This document shows, one piece after another, positions 1-13,600 of a DNA stretch of 64,000 nucleotides. Both the position numbers and the translations under genes were made by a program. The stretch is from contig JBLDXI010000034.1 in NCBI GenBank assembly GCA_047495785.1, forward strand, positions 992,001-1,056,000, written 5' to 3'. The stretch comes from Lepidodermella squamata (Eukaryota > Gastrotricha). Position 1 is the stretch's first letter. Every line of letters starts with the position of its first letter. The notes below the pieces were generated by a model. The model was not told the DNA's origin. It was given only the letters and a program-made list of their open reading frames with translations, and made no database searches.

Positions 1-64
1 AAGCGAATACCGGGTATAAATTATTTCAAAATAATGCTCAGGTAATCACAGATTTATTTATCAG

Positions 65-3013
65 CTCGGCGCAAGTTCATCAGATCTATCAAATTGCATG
101 AAGTCGGTGAGTTGTTTCATCTAATAGAGTTCGGTACTCGACTTTACTGTATTATATCCATACAGACTGCCAGATTGTGCTACCGATTCACGACAAATGT
201 GGCAACATGTCGACCGGGCAGTCCTGGCTGTGCGAAAACAGACGAGATCATGGTTAGTCGGAATGGATTTCGTAGATTTTCAGATTTTTAAATTTTGTTA
301 CCAGAGTTCTGAAAAAATTTGAAAAAGACAACTTGTGATTTGCCGCAAAATTTTCGGAACGCTTCCCAGTGGCATTAAATTTGAGCCTTATTTCTCATCA
401 TCCTCAGAGATATTTTTAAATAAAAAAAACATGAGTTTAAAATTTTCATTTTAAATCGTTCATATCTAACCTAAGTGCAATGATATGATTGGTGTAGCTT
501 TAACGATAAGCCTTCATTTCTAGATCGGCCCGTCTTACAACGGATTCTACCCACTGAAAACCAACATGAACAATTGTAACACGGATTTGAACGAATTTCC
601 GGTAATGCGATACGACCTTTTTGCGAACTACCAAAGACTTATCAAATGAATAGAAAAAGAAATTTGACTCTTGTGTCGATTCGGCTCAGCAATTCTTCAC
701 CTGCATTCCGAGCAGTTTTTCTTGTCCCAGCCCAACGGTCATTTTTTCCTTGGTTAATTGGGCTCCTTAAAACGGCTCTTGTTTCTTTACTTATAGGTAA
801 AAGCAAAAACAGGCTTCACAGGCTTGGACGCGTGTCTTCAAAATTTCGGCGGTAATATTGTCCTATTTGATACTTGATTTGGCGTTTATTTTTGTTTCAT
901 TTTTTCTGGTCAAAAATTCTTTTTTTGTCGTGTGGCCCAAATGATGTAGAATCCTCGAGCTTGAAGAGGAGGGAAATTTTGATATTTCGCTGAAATAATG
1001 ACTCCCACGGTCATGGGGTATTAGAATAGAAAATGGACCAGGAAAGTCGATTGGAAAATTCAACAAAATTGACTAATTTAGATAGAGTTTCTACGATGGT
1101 ACCCCATACCGCAATTTCTGCATCTCTCTTAAATAATTGAGCAACAAACTTTCTTTTAGGCTCAGCTGCTGATTCCGTGAAGCCTCATATTCGCTGTTTC
1201 AATGCCTCAACTAACGCGTTCACTGGATGCCGGCTGAGCAGCACGAAATGCCTGTCAGGGGAAACCGCGGAATTTTCAACTGGCGTCTACAGGAACAAAG
1301 CTACTTGCTTATCATGGGTGAGTATTTGAGTTGGAGTATCTTCCAATTTGCGACATTTTACTGCACTCGAAAACAATGGATGAGTGACAAAAAATTAACC
1401 AAAACTTTTTTGGTTGTTAGGTTTTTGAAAATCATCAGGCGACCTTCGCGACCTCCAGCTGACTCGGCGACCCCTTCGTGGGACCCGATCCCAGTTTGAG
1501 TAGTCCTTGTTAGACAATTCGGAAATGTATCGGCCTCAAATCGAAATAGAGGGCGGGAATCGTTATTCTAAGCTTATTTCGGTATTTAAAGATAAGTATA
1601 TCAGTTTTAAGGTATTCATTTTGCCCGATTACCCGGAGAAATTTCGCGATTTACCGAATTTACTTTTGCATTCTGTACTTCTCCAAATTTGCTTATTTTC
1701 TATGTCGTACATTTCTCATCATTTCTGTAACCTTTTAAAGCCGTTAAGCGTATCTAGTCGAAATTTCAGGTTAGTATTGATTAACAAGATTTAATATGTA
1801 GTGTTTCAAACCTATTGTTTGTGCTATCTGTATAGTTTATGTTTGATTGGGATACTCTGTGAAACTAAGGTTTTCAATCGGTGTGCTTTTTCTAGAATGC
1901 TGCTCAGTGCGAAACGCGAACTGGCAAGAAGTGTTACAACATCTGCCCAGAAGGCTCCACCCAAGTAACTAGCCCGAATACTTGAATTTGACAGTATCGT
2001 CTTTACTGGGAAAATTAGGTGAAAATGTTCTCAAACTCCACATTGTTTGCTAATAACTACGCAAGCTGTTTGGTTGACGCGAGGAAGTACTTCTTTTCGC
2101 CGATTCCGATTATGGATTTTTATCACCAAAGACACGCATGTAAAAATGCGGGCGGGCGCCTGGCAACATTCCCTACGCCAGATAACATGGCTGTTGTCGT
2201 ACAGATGGCGGGTTTAAATGATACATTCGTTGGCATTGTGGCTGATTTCAAATGGGACGATGGCAGTCTTGTTGATATGGATTCGCCATTCTGGGAGCCT
2301 TGGTCGCCAGCAGTTGCGGGTCAATGTAAGTCTCTTGAATTATTTAACCCTCACAGCGTTCAGGCATCGAAAACGCAATAGCTGTTGTGTGGGAAATATT
2401 CCCGATTTTGTCTATTGGTTGTATTGTGATCCTGCTGTTCCCTGCGGTTGTAGAAGGAGCCCATACTTCTTTACTGGTCCTATTAATTTTCGCTTAGGTA
2501 TGCGCGTGTCGCGACAAGGTATAGCGGATGAAGTGTGCTTTTATTCTAACTACGGTCTGTGCGGGAATGTAAGTAGCAGAAAATGTGAGTTGATGCTTGT
2601 GACGCGATTGTTGGTTTTCAGACGACAGAAAACTTGGTACGCACGGCAGCAAAGGGTACGCGAGACGAGGTAGCGAACGCCTGCAGAGGCATGGGAAAAT
2701 CGCTGGCGATTATCAAGGATCAGGCGATGTTCGGCGCCGCTAAAGCGCTCGCCACATCCCAAGACTGGCCGTTCATCGGCGGGAAACGAGCGGACCCAAC
2801 AACATACTCCTGGATCACGGGCGAGCCGGCTAATGCTACCTTTCTCGGCATTCCACAGTCGTCAAATAACAGGATGCACTGTGAGTGAGAAGCGACGGAT
2901 CTTTGATTACTACAATCTCCACGTTTTCTTTTCCAGGTATGTTCGCGAATAAGAACGGACTCAAGTTTGACAGTTGCGCTACATATGCACCCGCCATATG
3001 CGAACGGCTTTAA
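65..3013 (+). CDS. CLEC-A: secreted protein with Cys-rich modules and two C-type lectin-like domains (5' end outside window)
   Basis: Exons read as 65-106, 166-252, 524-601, 654-737, 797-851, 1160-1317, 1896-1964, 2019-2325, 2498-2568, 2622-2880 and 2937-3013; every junction keeps frame, giving 428 residues in the window. The first ~190 residues are short cysteine modules with spacing C-x(7-10)-C-x6-C. C-type lectin-like domain 1 is encoded by exons 2019-2568 and domain 2 by 2622-3013, ending in ICERL. Both domains end with a phase-1 intron that splits a cysteine codon. Such proteins are usually secreted glycan-binding or immune-effector proteins; the ligand is unknown. The signal peptide is not visible, so the start lies left of base 1. 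The donor at 738 (GTCATT) is weak. The exon plan is confirmed by the twin gene at 19611-22548, which splits at the same places. Confidence 0.8.
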
Positions 3014-5164
3014 GCACCCCGGTCCTCCTCGGTTATCCTTCTAATGAGAACAAACTGTCATCTTTGATGTCGCTAAATGACGACTTTCAAACCGGAAATT
3101 CGTTGTGTTTCTTGAAGCTTAACTTATTCGTCTCAAATTGAACGTATGGCTCATTTAATTTAACTAGACTCTACAGGCGCCAAGCGGACGCTCTGGGCGT
3201 TATTGCTAGAATAATTGGATATTAGAAATAAAAATGTTTATTTTTGAGCACAAAATATTGCATTAGCCACAGCAGCAGCAAACCTTTGAAACTGATTAGA
3301 ACGTTGACGGTAGTTCAACGGGTACAATAGGGTACAATAGGAAGGACCTGCTGTGATCTTTATACATCCCACGAGCTACGATAAGGGTCCAAGATTCGGA
3401 GCAAACTTTGCTCATCCTCAAGCAGCATGTAAGAATGAAAATTGCTTTATGCGCTGCCGTATTCAAATCGAAATTTCGCTATATTTTGGGCCCAATTCTG
3501 CCATGCTTGCGTCGAAATTGAGACAATTCTCGCATGTATAACGGGTTGAATTCGTGAATGGCGAAGTTAATTATAAGTTATAAGTCAGACCCATGATATT
3601 TGACTCGATTATAGCCGAATTTTTTATTCATACATATTTCGTGCTGAGATAACAAGTTAGAGTTTCAACGTTAAATTCAACGTTAAGGGTTAGCTTAACT
3701 CGAACTTTAACTTAAGCGCAGTTTAGCAGTTATGTGTAATGTTTCGATCAAGCCCACACCATTTTTGCTTAAACGTGGCGCGTAAAAATTGTTATCAATT
3801 GGTTCACTCTGGATACGGCTTCGAAACTGATGCATTCTTTATTTGCGATTCGATGCCATGCAACTAGCCTGGTGCCGCGTGCTATGTTTGGTGTCAGTTG
3901 GATCCTGGAAGAACAATTTGACCGTTAACAAGGGAAAATTGGGATTTGGCGAATTTTCTATATTTTCCAGCAAATCGCAAGTGTTTACTTGGATAAGGAC
4001 GATTCTGAAATTCCAAGATTTTAAATTTCCAAATTTCGGACGTGTAGAATGCTCCCATCCTCCTTAAAAGACGGGAATCCTTAGACTGTAAAATCGCTTA
4101 AAAGTAGCATCGATTCAGATTGATGTGGAGACACTAAAGCTTGATTCCGCCAACATTTTCGAATACATGTCTAGCGAAATTCCTCACGTCAGATTACCCT
4201 TAAAAATGTAGACTGCGCATAACGAATGAAGTATACTTTAAATGCCCAATTTCTCAGCAACCGTGATGACTGTCGACCTCGTTTTGATATCGTTAAACTC
4301 CTCGTTCATTGATCTTGTAAACGACAACAAAATCTCACGATGTCAACAATTTCGAACGAAGTTTCACTTCTTAACGGTCATTTACCCTTTATACCGGTTT
4401 GCTCTCCATTGGGAGCTTAGTGTGCCTCAGCCATCGGCGCACTACTGAAATTAAATTTGGGTTTGTTTGGAGTTTCGGAGCCATTCGCCCAAATTTTAAT
4501 GTAAGCTGCAGAATGAAAGATGCTCAAAAACAGTGTTGCAGGGAGATCGAAATGAGGCTCGTTCAGTGTGAGCAGGGGGTCCCGGGTCACCGTACGCCCT
4601 AGCTCGAGAGATCCAGTCAAGAAAACACACAAAAATCCACAGGGAAACCCTTTGATCAGATCAATTCGTGACCGAAAATCGAAAAAACCCGAAAGTACAC
4701 CCTCAGCTTGAGGTTCCTACTTCGCAGTGTGCGTAGTCCCCGCAAGCCTGTCACGCACTCCTTACTCTATAATTTCTTTTATTTTTTTTTCTGTGTAAGC
4801 GGCGTATTTTTCACAACATTTACTAAATGAAACCCAACCCAGCCTGCACATAATAAAAATCAGAGAAAACATAGCAAACGTGAATTTCCACAAGTACATT
4901 ACCGCAGAAAAACATCGAAAACTGACCGGAATTCAATCGCCAGTATATCAGTTACTCCCGACTACGGCTACCCCGAAAAAATATAAATATTTCCACGATC
5001 GCCACTCACGCACGCGCTATTGATATACGTGGTTACATCTCAGAAAAATAGCTAGGTATAAAAAAAGTAGATCGATTTGTTTACACAAGTTTTTGTAATA
5101 CCGATTTATGCTCATTGGGAGAATTGATTTCTTTATTTTTTCCTTCGATTTTTCAACCGAAAAA
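3014..5164. other. intergenic, no gene seen
   Basis: No coding frame with family resemblance or splice structure is visible. It holds a short direct repeat of GGGTACAATAG (3319-3340), AT-rich filler, a degenerate hAT-like element near 4564-4735, and a TATAAAA at about 5057 that may be the core promoter of the next gene. Confidence 0.5.
4564..4735. mobile_element. degenerate hAT-like MITE, copy a
   Basis: The left end begins CAGTGTGAGCAGGGGGTC. The right end reads CCTACTTCGCAGTGTGCG, the reverse complement of the terminal repeat seen in the better copies at 27318-27472 and 47298-47463. The interior shares the CCACAGGGAAACCCTTTG block of this family. Target duplications are no longer clear. 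Confidence 0.5.
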
Positions 5165-6223
5165 ATGGGACATTATTCTCGGCTGGCAATGTCACTGAAG
5201 GCCTTCAACTGCCTAGCAAGTTTCGCCTTCCTATACGCCGTCGCCGTGGCTGTATTCGGCTTCTACCACGTATCAATTTGCATGAACAAATGCAGCCACA
5301 AATTTCGCCTCGACTCGGAGGTCGTCGAACACGGCCCGCGGCCAAGTGTTGGCACGAAGAAAACAATCGCCGACGAGGACGACATCGAACGTTACAAATT
5401 ATGCGTCGCCTCTTGCTACACTGACGTCTCCGACCTTCGCCTGCCGCTTTTCGTCGCAATCCTACACATTTGCATAACCCTAGGCCTTACTAGGAAAGAC
5501 CGTTTCCTCAACAAAATTGATTGCTTTGCCGTGTTTCTAATTTTATTACTTGACCTGGCCTGTCTAGGCCTGGTGACCTACTTATTGCTGCGCGTTAAAT
5601 TGCATGGCGATGAGAGTCGGCTTAATTTCGACGAAAATAAACACGTCTTCCTTAATGGCAAGCCCTATATTAAATTTGGCCTAATTTTAACCGCCGCAAT
5701 AATTACCGCATTCATTGCTATTGTCACGTCAATCACTCGAATTATTATCGCAATGAGAAATCCGTTTATCAAAGAATCTAAACCCCCGTTATACGAGGGT
5801 GAATTTATTTATAGATTTAATTTATTAAAAAAACCTTACCTGGCGTTATTATTGAAATCACTAAACTGCGGCCTTGCCCTCGGGAATTTAATTTATTGCC
5901 TATTTTTGTGGTTTGAAGAATTCGCTGAGGGCGATCACCATTTAATGTATGACTTTCCGTTCCTAACCTGGCATTTAGTCATGTGCTTCAGCCTAATTTT
6001 ACCGACTCATCGTTATAAGGACGCGTGTGAGGTTCGTTTGACCCTGGTTATTTATCTCTTCGAAATTTTCGTCCTAATTGGCTTGATTGCTATGTCGCTA
6101 TTCAACGTTGCTGGGTCTGATCATATGAGAAATGCGATTTCAATCTCAAGTCTTGTTATTTGGCTCATTGATTTCGCTAGCCATTCTTTCCCAGGATGTT
6201 GTTGCACCAGGTCAAAGCGCTAA
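5165..6223 (+). CDS. orphan polytopic membrane protein (about 8 TM)
   Basis: Single-exon frame of 352 residues; I do not recognise the family. Hydrophobic segments lie at about residues 14-36, 93-110, 120-145, 168-198, 222-250, 262-282, 292-317 and 325-345. A ~55-residue polar loop between segments 1 and 2 carries four cysteines (SICMNKC and LCVASC), which could form two disulfides if the loop is outside the cell. The C-terminus ends in a basic, cysteine-rich GCCCTRSKR. I chose the ATG at 5165 for its AAAATGG context; an in-frame ATG at 5108 would add 19 residues. A TATAAAA lies about 50 bases before 5108. The gene is convergent with the spinster gene and the two 3' ends may overlap. Function unknown. 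Confidence 0.75.
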   Translation: MGHYSRLAMSLKAFNCLASFAFLYAVAVAVFGFYHVSICMNKCSHKFRLDSEVVEHGPRPSVGTKKTIADEDDIERYKLCVASCYTDVSDLRLPLFVAILHICITLGLTRKDRFLNKIDCFAVFLILLLDLACLGLVTYLLLRVKLHGDESRLNFDENKHVFLNGKPYIKFGLILTAAIITAFIAIVTSITRIIIAMRNPFIKESKPPLYEGEFIYRFNLLKKPYLALLLKSLNCGLALGNLIYCLFLWFEEFAEGDHHLMYDFPFLTWHLVMCFSLILPTHRYKDACEVRLTLVIYLFEIFVLIGLIAMSLFNVAGSDHMRNAISISSLVIWLIDFASHSFPGCCCTRSKR

Positions 6224-6419
6224 AAAATGAAATCTTCAAAGAAAATTTCTGGAAATATTTGTCGGTTTTTAATTAGAAGAATATTTCCCATCGAATGAGT
6301 ATATGGTCGACTATGGAAAATATATTAACATTTTTTGTGCGCAAACTAATTATTAAGGTGGATTGAGTGCGCGCACTAGAAAATTATTAGCGCGCATTTT
6401 ATTGCTTATCATTGATTGT

Positions 6420-6446
6420 TTTATTTTTAATATCGACTTTAATAAA
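6420..6446. terminator. back-to-back polyadenylation signals of two convergent genes
   Basis: The plus strand has AATAAA at 6441-6446, serving the gene ending at 6223. The minus strand has AATAAA at 6425-6420, serving spinster, which ends at 6521. Cleavage 10-30 bases past each signal would make the two 3' UTRs overlap by some tens of bases. Confidence 0.55.
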
Positions 6447-6520
6447 AATACAGCAGTGTGATGAAAGATAAAATTGAAAACACATGTGAATATTTTTTTC
6501 TCAATTTTTCTCCTTGATGT

Positions 6521-8660
6521 TCAATACATCTCCTTCGCTTCTTCAACGCTTGTTTTCGACGAGTATGAATTGTCTTGAGAATTTGTTCGAGATTGCTCTT
6601 TCGCAGCAGCCGTGTCCTCATTTAGGTACAGACTGCCGATTAGAAATAAACCACCGGCTATTACGACGATGAAAGGTGATACGAAGAGACTATTTTGCAT
6701 CGATAGAAAATCAGCGTGCAAATTTATTGAGCCCGGCTTGTCGTGAGCAGTCATGTGAATCCGTAACAGATCTGATACCTGAAAATTAATGAGAAAAATT
6801 CAATAAAATAGAACTTTTAATAAATTTTCGATTTGTTGATTTTTTTGAAATTTACTGAAAATTTTGAAAATTTTAAATGATTTTTTGAAAATTAAAATGA
6901 CCCATGAATTTATTTTGAAAAATCGGAAAAAAATCGGAAAAAAATAGGAAAATAGTTTAAAATTGAGGAATATTTTTTTTTGCATTTTTTCTTACCATTC
7001 CGGTGATGTAAGGACTCAGCGCGTCGCCAAGTAGATGCGAAACTGCGGACATGAAGGCTGAAGCTGTGGCTCGCCGTGTTGGAATGATGACGTTCATCGT
7101 AATTTCTGATATCAGCACCCAACAACAGCACATTGATGCGATGCCGAAAAATATTAGCAGCCAAGCAATAAAAATTCCATTCATCTAAAATTGGAAAAAA
7201 TGCATAAAATTCATTAAACAAATGATATCCAAAATTCAATTTTTCCTGTATCTTTTTAAATAAAAAGAAATAAAATTAATTTATTAATTGCCCTTAAAAT
7301 AATTAAAATTTCAGGTGCGTAATTTTTCTACTAATTAATCATTTTTTATATAATTTATGTCGATTTTTACCTGAATCGCTACAAGGGCGAAGAAGAGTAA
7401 AGGAGCGGCTAAGAGCATGCTGAGTCCGCAAATTATTCCATCAGCGGAGGGTCCAACGATCGGCTTCAGGATATTATTACTAGCCAGAGCTCCACCCACA
7501 ACACCAGTCATGCCACTCAGAATGGTTATAAGGCCGAAGATGAAACCGATCTCGCTATCGCTAAAAAAATTGAAAAAATATGGATTAAATTCAAAATTAT
7601 TTCATTTAATTTTCCTTATCATGTTCAATCCTAATTATTAGTTTCAGATTTTAAGGAATTATTTTCAATTTTTAAGCTGGAATACGAAATTAATACAATT
7701 ATTAAAAAAAAATCGCAGAAAAATTCAGAAAAATTATGGTAAGAAAATTCGTTAAAATCACAGTGTATCTTACTCTTTATCCGGCGCTGTTAGGCTGAAC
7801 ATGCGGCCCATCAAGTAGGGTGTCCAATAGCACAGCGCCCCCGTCGCATAGGCGACACCCACAAAGGCAAGCGTAGTCAGCATAAACGACCGGCAAGCCA
7901 TAATGCTCGAGACATCGGTAAAAAACGACGTTTTCGCCTCGTACTCAACCGCATGCTCGGCCTCACCGCGCTTCGGCTCGCGCACAAAAATGAGGAAAAA
8001 TACTAGACAAATGGCAACCGGAACCGGGGTCAACCGGAACACCCATCGCCAGTCGTTCAACTCAACAGCTGTAATCGAGGCGAGAATATAACCCAGCCCG
8101 CAACCGATTGGAATCGCGAATTGGAAAAATGTGAACACTAACGTTCTAGTTTTGCCTACGAACATATCGGCGATAATTGCTGGGCCGATATTCGAATAAG
8201 CCGCCTCGCCGATGCTTAACATACCCCTAGTTAGTACGAATAACGTAAATTCGCCATTTGGGACGAAACTAGTCGCTAGGCCGCTGAGGTTGGAAAATAG
8301 CAGACTGGCGACTAGAATAATTCTCCGGTCGAATCGGTCGCCTAAATAGCCGAAAATAGGCGAGGCGACAACGTAGATGAGCTCGAAAATTGTTTGTATC
8401 AACCCGAGTTGCATGTCATTGAGGCTGAAATCGGTTTTCAGCCGCGCGACAACAGGCGGTAATGTGTAGCGGTTGACGTAGTTCAACGCGTTGATGAGAC
8501 AAATTATGAACACGGCGATTGCGAGGCGGCATTTCGAGGCGAGAGGCGTTGTAGTCGCAGGGTGCGTAATTAAGGTGGACGGGCGCGTTGGCGGTGACCC
8601 AATTAGCGGCTCTCCGGCTTTATCAGGACTTTCAGCACTAGCGCCATCTGTAATAGCCAT
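6521..8660 (-). CDS. spns: spinster-like MFS transporter (SPNS family)
   Basis: Four exons on the minus strand: 8660-7774, 7560-7371, 7184-6996 and 6778-6521; all junctions are GT-AG and in frame, giving 507 residues. The protein has the 12-TM major facilitator fold. It starts with a polar ~45-residue N-terminus, then AIAVFIICLINALNYVNRYT (TM1) and the MFS loop motif GYLGDRFDRR after TM2, both typical of spinster proteins. Family members export lysophospholipids or sphingosine-1-phosphate from lysosomes or across the plasma membrane; which applies here cannot be told. The ATG at 8660 is the first in frame. The C-terminal tail is short and rich in E, S and T. A GATA-type site (TTGATAAC) lies about 130 bases upstream. 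Length and motifs look intact. Confidence 0.9.
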
Positions 8661-10606
8661 GATAATGTCTAGATCGAGATTGAAATTGAAATAATATAAC
8701 AAATTAGCGAAAAAAACCGCAAAGATAGTGTGAAAATTTTCGGCGAGTGTGGAGGTGAGTGGGAACAATAGAATAGAGTGGGTTTAATTGATAACAAAAA
8801 AATGTGAGCCGGGAAAAAAAGGTGTAACGCATTAGCCATTGTGTTATGGCGTAATACTAAAAATAAAAAAATTGACATTTAGCAGTGGGAAAATTACCGG
8901 AAATACAACCTTTGATGAATAGAAGTTCTTCTTATGTAAACTGGTTTATAGAAGAAATATGTTTGAAAAATATTATTTTTATCGCATGAACATCTGTTGA
9001 GATGAAGGTCCAATGAACGCGTGCATTCTAAAATTTTATTACGCTCTGAATAGCTCAAAAATATGTGCAGAAAAATACGAAAAATAATTCAAGAATTCTG
9101 TACAAAAATAGCGGAACATCCTCATATTTATTGAAATAATTATCTAATTTTCTTCTAATTATCCATAGGAAATTCAGAGATTTTCGCTATCTTATCTAAT
9201 CTTATTTTAGTCAGATCCTTCGGCAATAAAACAATTTTGAATGCAGTCCTAATTATTTCGTCAAAGCAGGCGTGACCTGGCAAATAACTTCAAGGAGTTG
9301 GAAAAATTCTGAAATATTCCTATTCAAGAGCTGAAAACATGCAAATATGTCGCTCCTTTAGAGGAAAAACTGGTTAAATGAGCAAGGCAAGCAAAAAACT
9401 GAGGATGTAGGACGGAGAGGAAATCAATTTTTGGTATAGGATAGCGAACATTTTGCTATAGGAAATTTACCAGATATGCGCTGGAAATCCTAGTAAAACA
9501 GTTTTCCAGCCCTGTCTGGTAGATTTAATTGGATGTTTTGGTAAATAAAAGATTAATTAAAATTATAATTGGATTTATTACATCGAAACATCAAATTCCG
9601 CTAGTTTAGCATACAAGATTTCAGGTGATTTTGGAATCTATACCTATTTCTTGTTTTACCATAAAAAATGGATGTTTATTGCGGAACCAAAATTAACCGG
9701 AAGCAGAACCAAATTTTGAAAAAAATTATTTTGCCCAAAACAGCATTTTCTAAATTTTCTGAAATTTCTCGATTAATTTGAAAACTTCAAAATAAATTAC
9801 GCTGAAATTCGCGTTGATTTTCTGTACAAGGCCTTGTCCTTATTTTCAGAGCGCGACTCAAGCCGTGATCTAGAAAAATTCATCGAAATCGCAACTTTTT
9901 ATTATTTTGAGTTTGGCCTCAACTTTTTAAAATTTAGTTCCGCTAAAAGATATTCTGTAAAAAAATTTGTCGGATTTTTGCTATACGTCTGACAATTTTC
10001 GGGTAAAAATGACTATTATCTAAAATCCGATTTCGTTACCGGAACCCAACTCTAAATTCGCTTGCAAATTGTTTATATTTATTGGGTATTTTAAATAGGT
10101 ATGAATAAATGTATGATTAAATTAAAAGAAATTACTGTTAATTTTATATTTAAATTTAAACACTTTGAATAGCTGGTGTTTAGAGCATAGTTTGAAATTA
10201 AGTTCCGCTATATAACGATGCTCTATTAAAAAATCCTAAATCGATGGCAACAATTTGAAACCAAAACGGACGTCATTAAAGATTTTGCGTCTAAATAAAC
10301 CACATTTTAGAAAATTTCAAGGACAACACGAAAAATGAGGCTGAATTAGTTCCGGATGATGAAAAATTGGCATTTACCGCCTAATCTTGACGAATATGCA
10401 AACTCAAGTCGTGATGATGTGAAGAGTCCTATAGTCGGCGCGTAAGTTGTTTGATCAGGGCGGCGCTAAATAAACTCAGCAGCAGCAGCAAAGACCGGAG
10501 CTAAAAGACCGGAAACAACGTGTAAACACGCAAGGTAAACAGCACGACGATATAGATTATAAGCCGATTAACATCTCTATTATTTTTATTATAATCATCA
10601 TTATCA
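8661..10606. other. AT-rich intergenic region, no gene seen
   Basis: Almost 2 kb between the 5' end of spinster and the 3' end of the next minus-strand gene. No splice-consistent coding frame is visible. An AATAAA on the minus strand near 10586-10581 suits the gene ending at 10607. Short CAG-rich repeats occur near 10480. Confidence 0.5.
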
Positions 10607-13600
10607 TCATGACTTGTTGTGAATAGCTGCGTGGAAGCTCCATTGAGCAATGCCCTGTTTGCCCAGCCATATGGTGATGATCAGCGGGACAAGGCACAAG
10701 GTACCAGTGAAGAAAAATGTGTAACCATGTAACAGCCCGACGATAGGGTTACTATGGTCAGATTGCTCGGGTGTATTCTGGACTAGGGCGGCGTAGACGG
10801 CATTGAAGCCAACACTTGCGCCGAGGATGCACGCGTTTTCGACTACGGCAACGGCGGAGAATAGCCGGCCTTGGTCTTCGCCTTTCGTCAGTTTTGACAT
10901 GCCAGAGCGCAGGCCGACGAATGCCATAGGGCCGAACATGTTGATGGCGGTGTAGGCCCAGGGCGCGTATTTCGGGTAGAAGTCGCCCAGGCCGATGGCG
11001 GCCATGCCGAGGATGCGGCTCAGGATGCCGATGATTGATATTGCGGCGTCGGAGAATGGAAATAGGCCGCAGCAACAAGTCATCCTGTGTGTGTGTGTGT
11101 GAGAAAATTGAGAATTTAGTATTAAAATCAGCCAAAAATCAGCCTTTGCTCATAAAATTATGAAATTTAAACCACCGATAGAGTAGATGGGTTTTGATTT
11201 TCCTGTAAATTTTCAGAATTTTCCTGTTTTAATGCAATTTTTTTCTATAATAAAAAAAACTAAATTCACAATAATTTATTTACACCATTTTCCGCCTGTT
11301 TTACAACTTTTTTCAATTTTTTATTCTTTTTTTTTAGGAGAGGAGGAGAGTGAAAGTAAGAAAATGCCCATGCAAACTTAATTCAGAATTATTTTATTCC
11401 TAATTCCTACCACAATATTAAGGGTCCCAAACCGACATCCAGCCGACTAGGAACTTTTTTTCAAAAATTGATCCGTTCTCCAATCACCCGATATATTGTA
11501 AAACTAAAGAGGATAAGGCTGGATTTTTTTCTAGAATAGAATACCAGACCAAAATACCAACATAAATCACCCTAATTGGGGTGGGGCTTTAACTTGTGAA
11601 TTCCTCTTAGGGCACTGGGAGGTGGCAATTTATCTGAATTCATGCTTAAAAATCACTATGAATCCACAAATCTGATTTTTTGAATATTTTTCCAGGTGGA
11701 ATCCAGAATTCAGCTCTCAGCGTGACCGAACTCGTACACAAATTTGTGAAGCTCTGCACCAAACTCGATTTTCTTAGAAATGTTGTTGAACTTACGATGA
11801 ATTATGCAAATTTTATCGTTTTATTCATATTCATGCCGTAGGTCAGGATATTTTTGAAAAATCAATTTTAAGCTTTCATAAATATTTCAATTAAAATGTC
11901 TCTAAATTTAAATAAAAATTTAATTCTCACATGCGCCTTAACTATATTTAGCTCCAAGTTTGGGCCAAAACTCAGCCAAAAATAAAAAGTGTAACTCGGA
12001 CAGACCAAGAAGTTTTAATAGTTTTAAAAATATGAATATTCATAAGGTGCTAACTAATATTCTGAAGCTCTCAAAGTTGATAATAATGTCAGAAAAATTC
12101 CGCAACATTGTTTTTGATATTTTGTAACCTTATTCTAAGTGCTCAACTTTTTCTGCAATTTTTGGCACTTAACTAAGAATGTCCTAGTTTCATGACATCT
12201 CATGAATATATTCATATCATCAAAACTATCCCCCGTTTCTTGGAGCTATTTTTGGAGCTCGTGAAAACGGCGTCATTTTGGTCTGTTTTGCTGGAGATAA
12301 ACAGCCTCATTTCGCGCGTGCTAAAAATGCTAAAAATCTCAACCAGCGTCGCCTCAATTTCACCGTGCGGATCTTTTGATCTTCGCCGTATTTTCAAAAT
12401 AAATAAAATAAAAATTTCAATATTTCAGAAAAAATTGAGAAATCGGATTTCTAATACCCCTGCTGATTTTATAATCTACGCCTGATTTTTTGGCAAATCA
12501 AAGGCTGAAGGCGGTTAGGAATTCAACTCAAAAACAAAATTGAAATTTTAAAGGCTGAACATCAGCCATTAAACAACAAAATTCCAACATCACGGATGTC
12601 TGAAATCGACTGAAATCGACTATCAGATCTTCATTGGAAAAATTATCAAAATAATTTTTACCTCAAAAACCGGACAATGATCAGCAGCGAAACACCATTC
12701 AACGCGAAGTAGATCGTTTGGAAGATCGCATATTCAAAATTCGTAATCGAAATAGGCTGATGGGCCAGGAAAGCGTACGTCACAGCCTGCAGCGAGAAAA
12801 TGCCGATGAAAGCTGCACAAAACGTGTACGTGAACAGCATGACCAATCGATAGCGGGACGAGTCCGTTTTAACGTTGAAAATCGCCCGAACAGACTCTAC
12901 GATAATGGTCTGCGGGGCGCAGAGGAAACGGCACCAAGAACCCCTTGCATCCTGCCGAACCCTGAGAGCTACGTCTTCGATTTTCCGTAATTCAGGCACA
13001 AAAGCGAAGGCAGCGACAATCGCGTACAGGTTGATGGCGATTTGAATTGAGAAGGCGAGAAGGTAATTCCCGCTGCTGAAGAAAAACGCATTGAACAGAG
13101 CCCCGAAGGCCTGGCCTAGGACGACCATTCCCTGAACCACCCCGAGCCGGACAGTTCGGTTCTTCTCGTTGGTCACGCTTGAGATGTACGAAGATCCAGC
13201 CATGATTTCAGTCGCTGTGTACCCAGCCAGGCCAGTTATCGTCGAAACCGCGCCGAGGTACACCGGGTTGAGATTCTCGTTCAGCCAAGGTATGTAGTAG
13301 TAGAGCAGGTACAGGCCTGTGCTCAACACGCCGCCGATATGGGGCAGGATCAACGGGAATCTATGCGAGAATCGGTCGCACCACATGCCCATGACAATGG
13401 TTGACAGCATAGCGCATGGCCAAGTGCAGAGGGATGAAACTGTGCTGAATGTTGCATAGTCCACCTGTACAGCGTTCTCCTGATCAGCGTACTCGGCTTG
13501 CTTATCGATTTGTGCGCATAGTGCTGCGTCTTTGAACTTGAACAGGCATATACGTTCGTAGAGAAATTCCTGCTGAGCCGGGCCGAATAGCCCCAATGCG

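Noticed and set aside
2326-2497. Cysteine-rich open frame (NSCCVGNIPDFVYWLYCDPAV) between the two lectin-domain exons
   Set aside because: It lies inside an intron: splicing 2325 to 2498 restores a cysteine codon and matches CLEC-B, while keeping it would need a 31-base intron.
12192-12485. 97-residue plus-strand frame in the SLC46-B intron
   Set aside because: AT-rich, no start context, no domain; lies in a supported intron.
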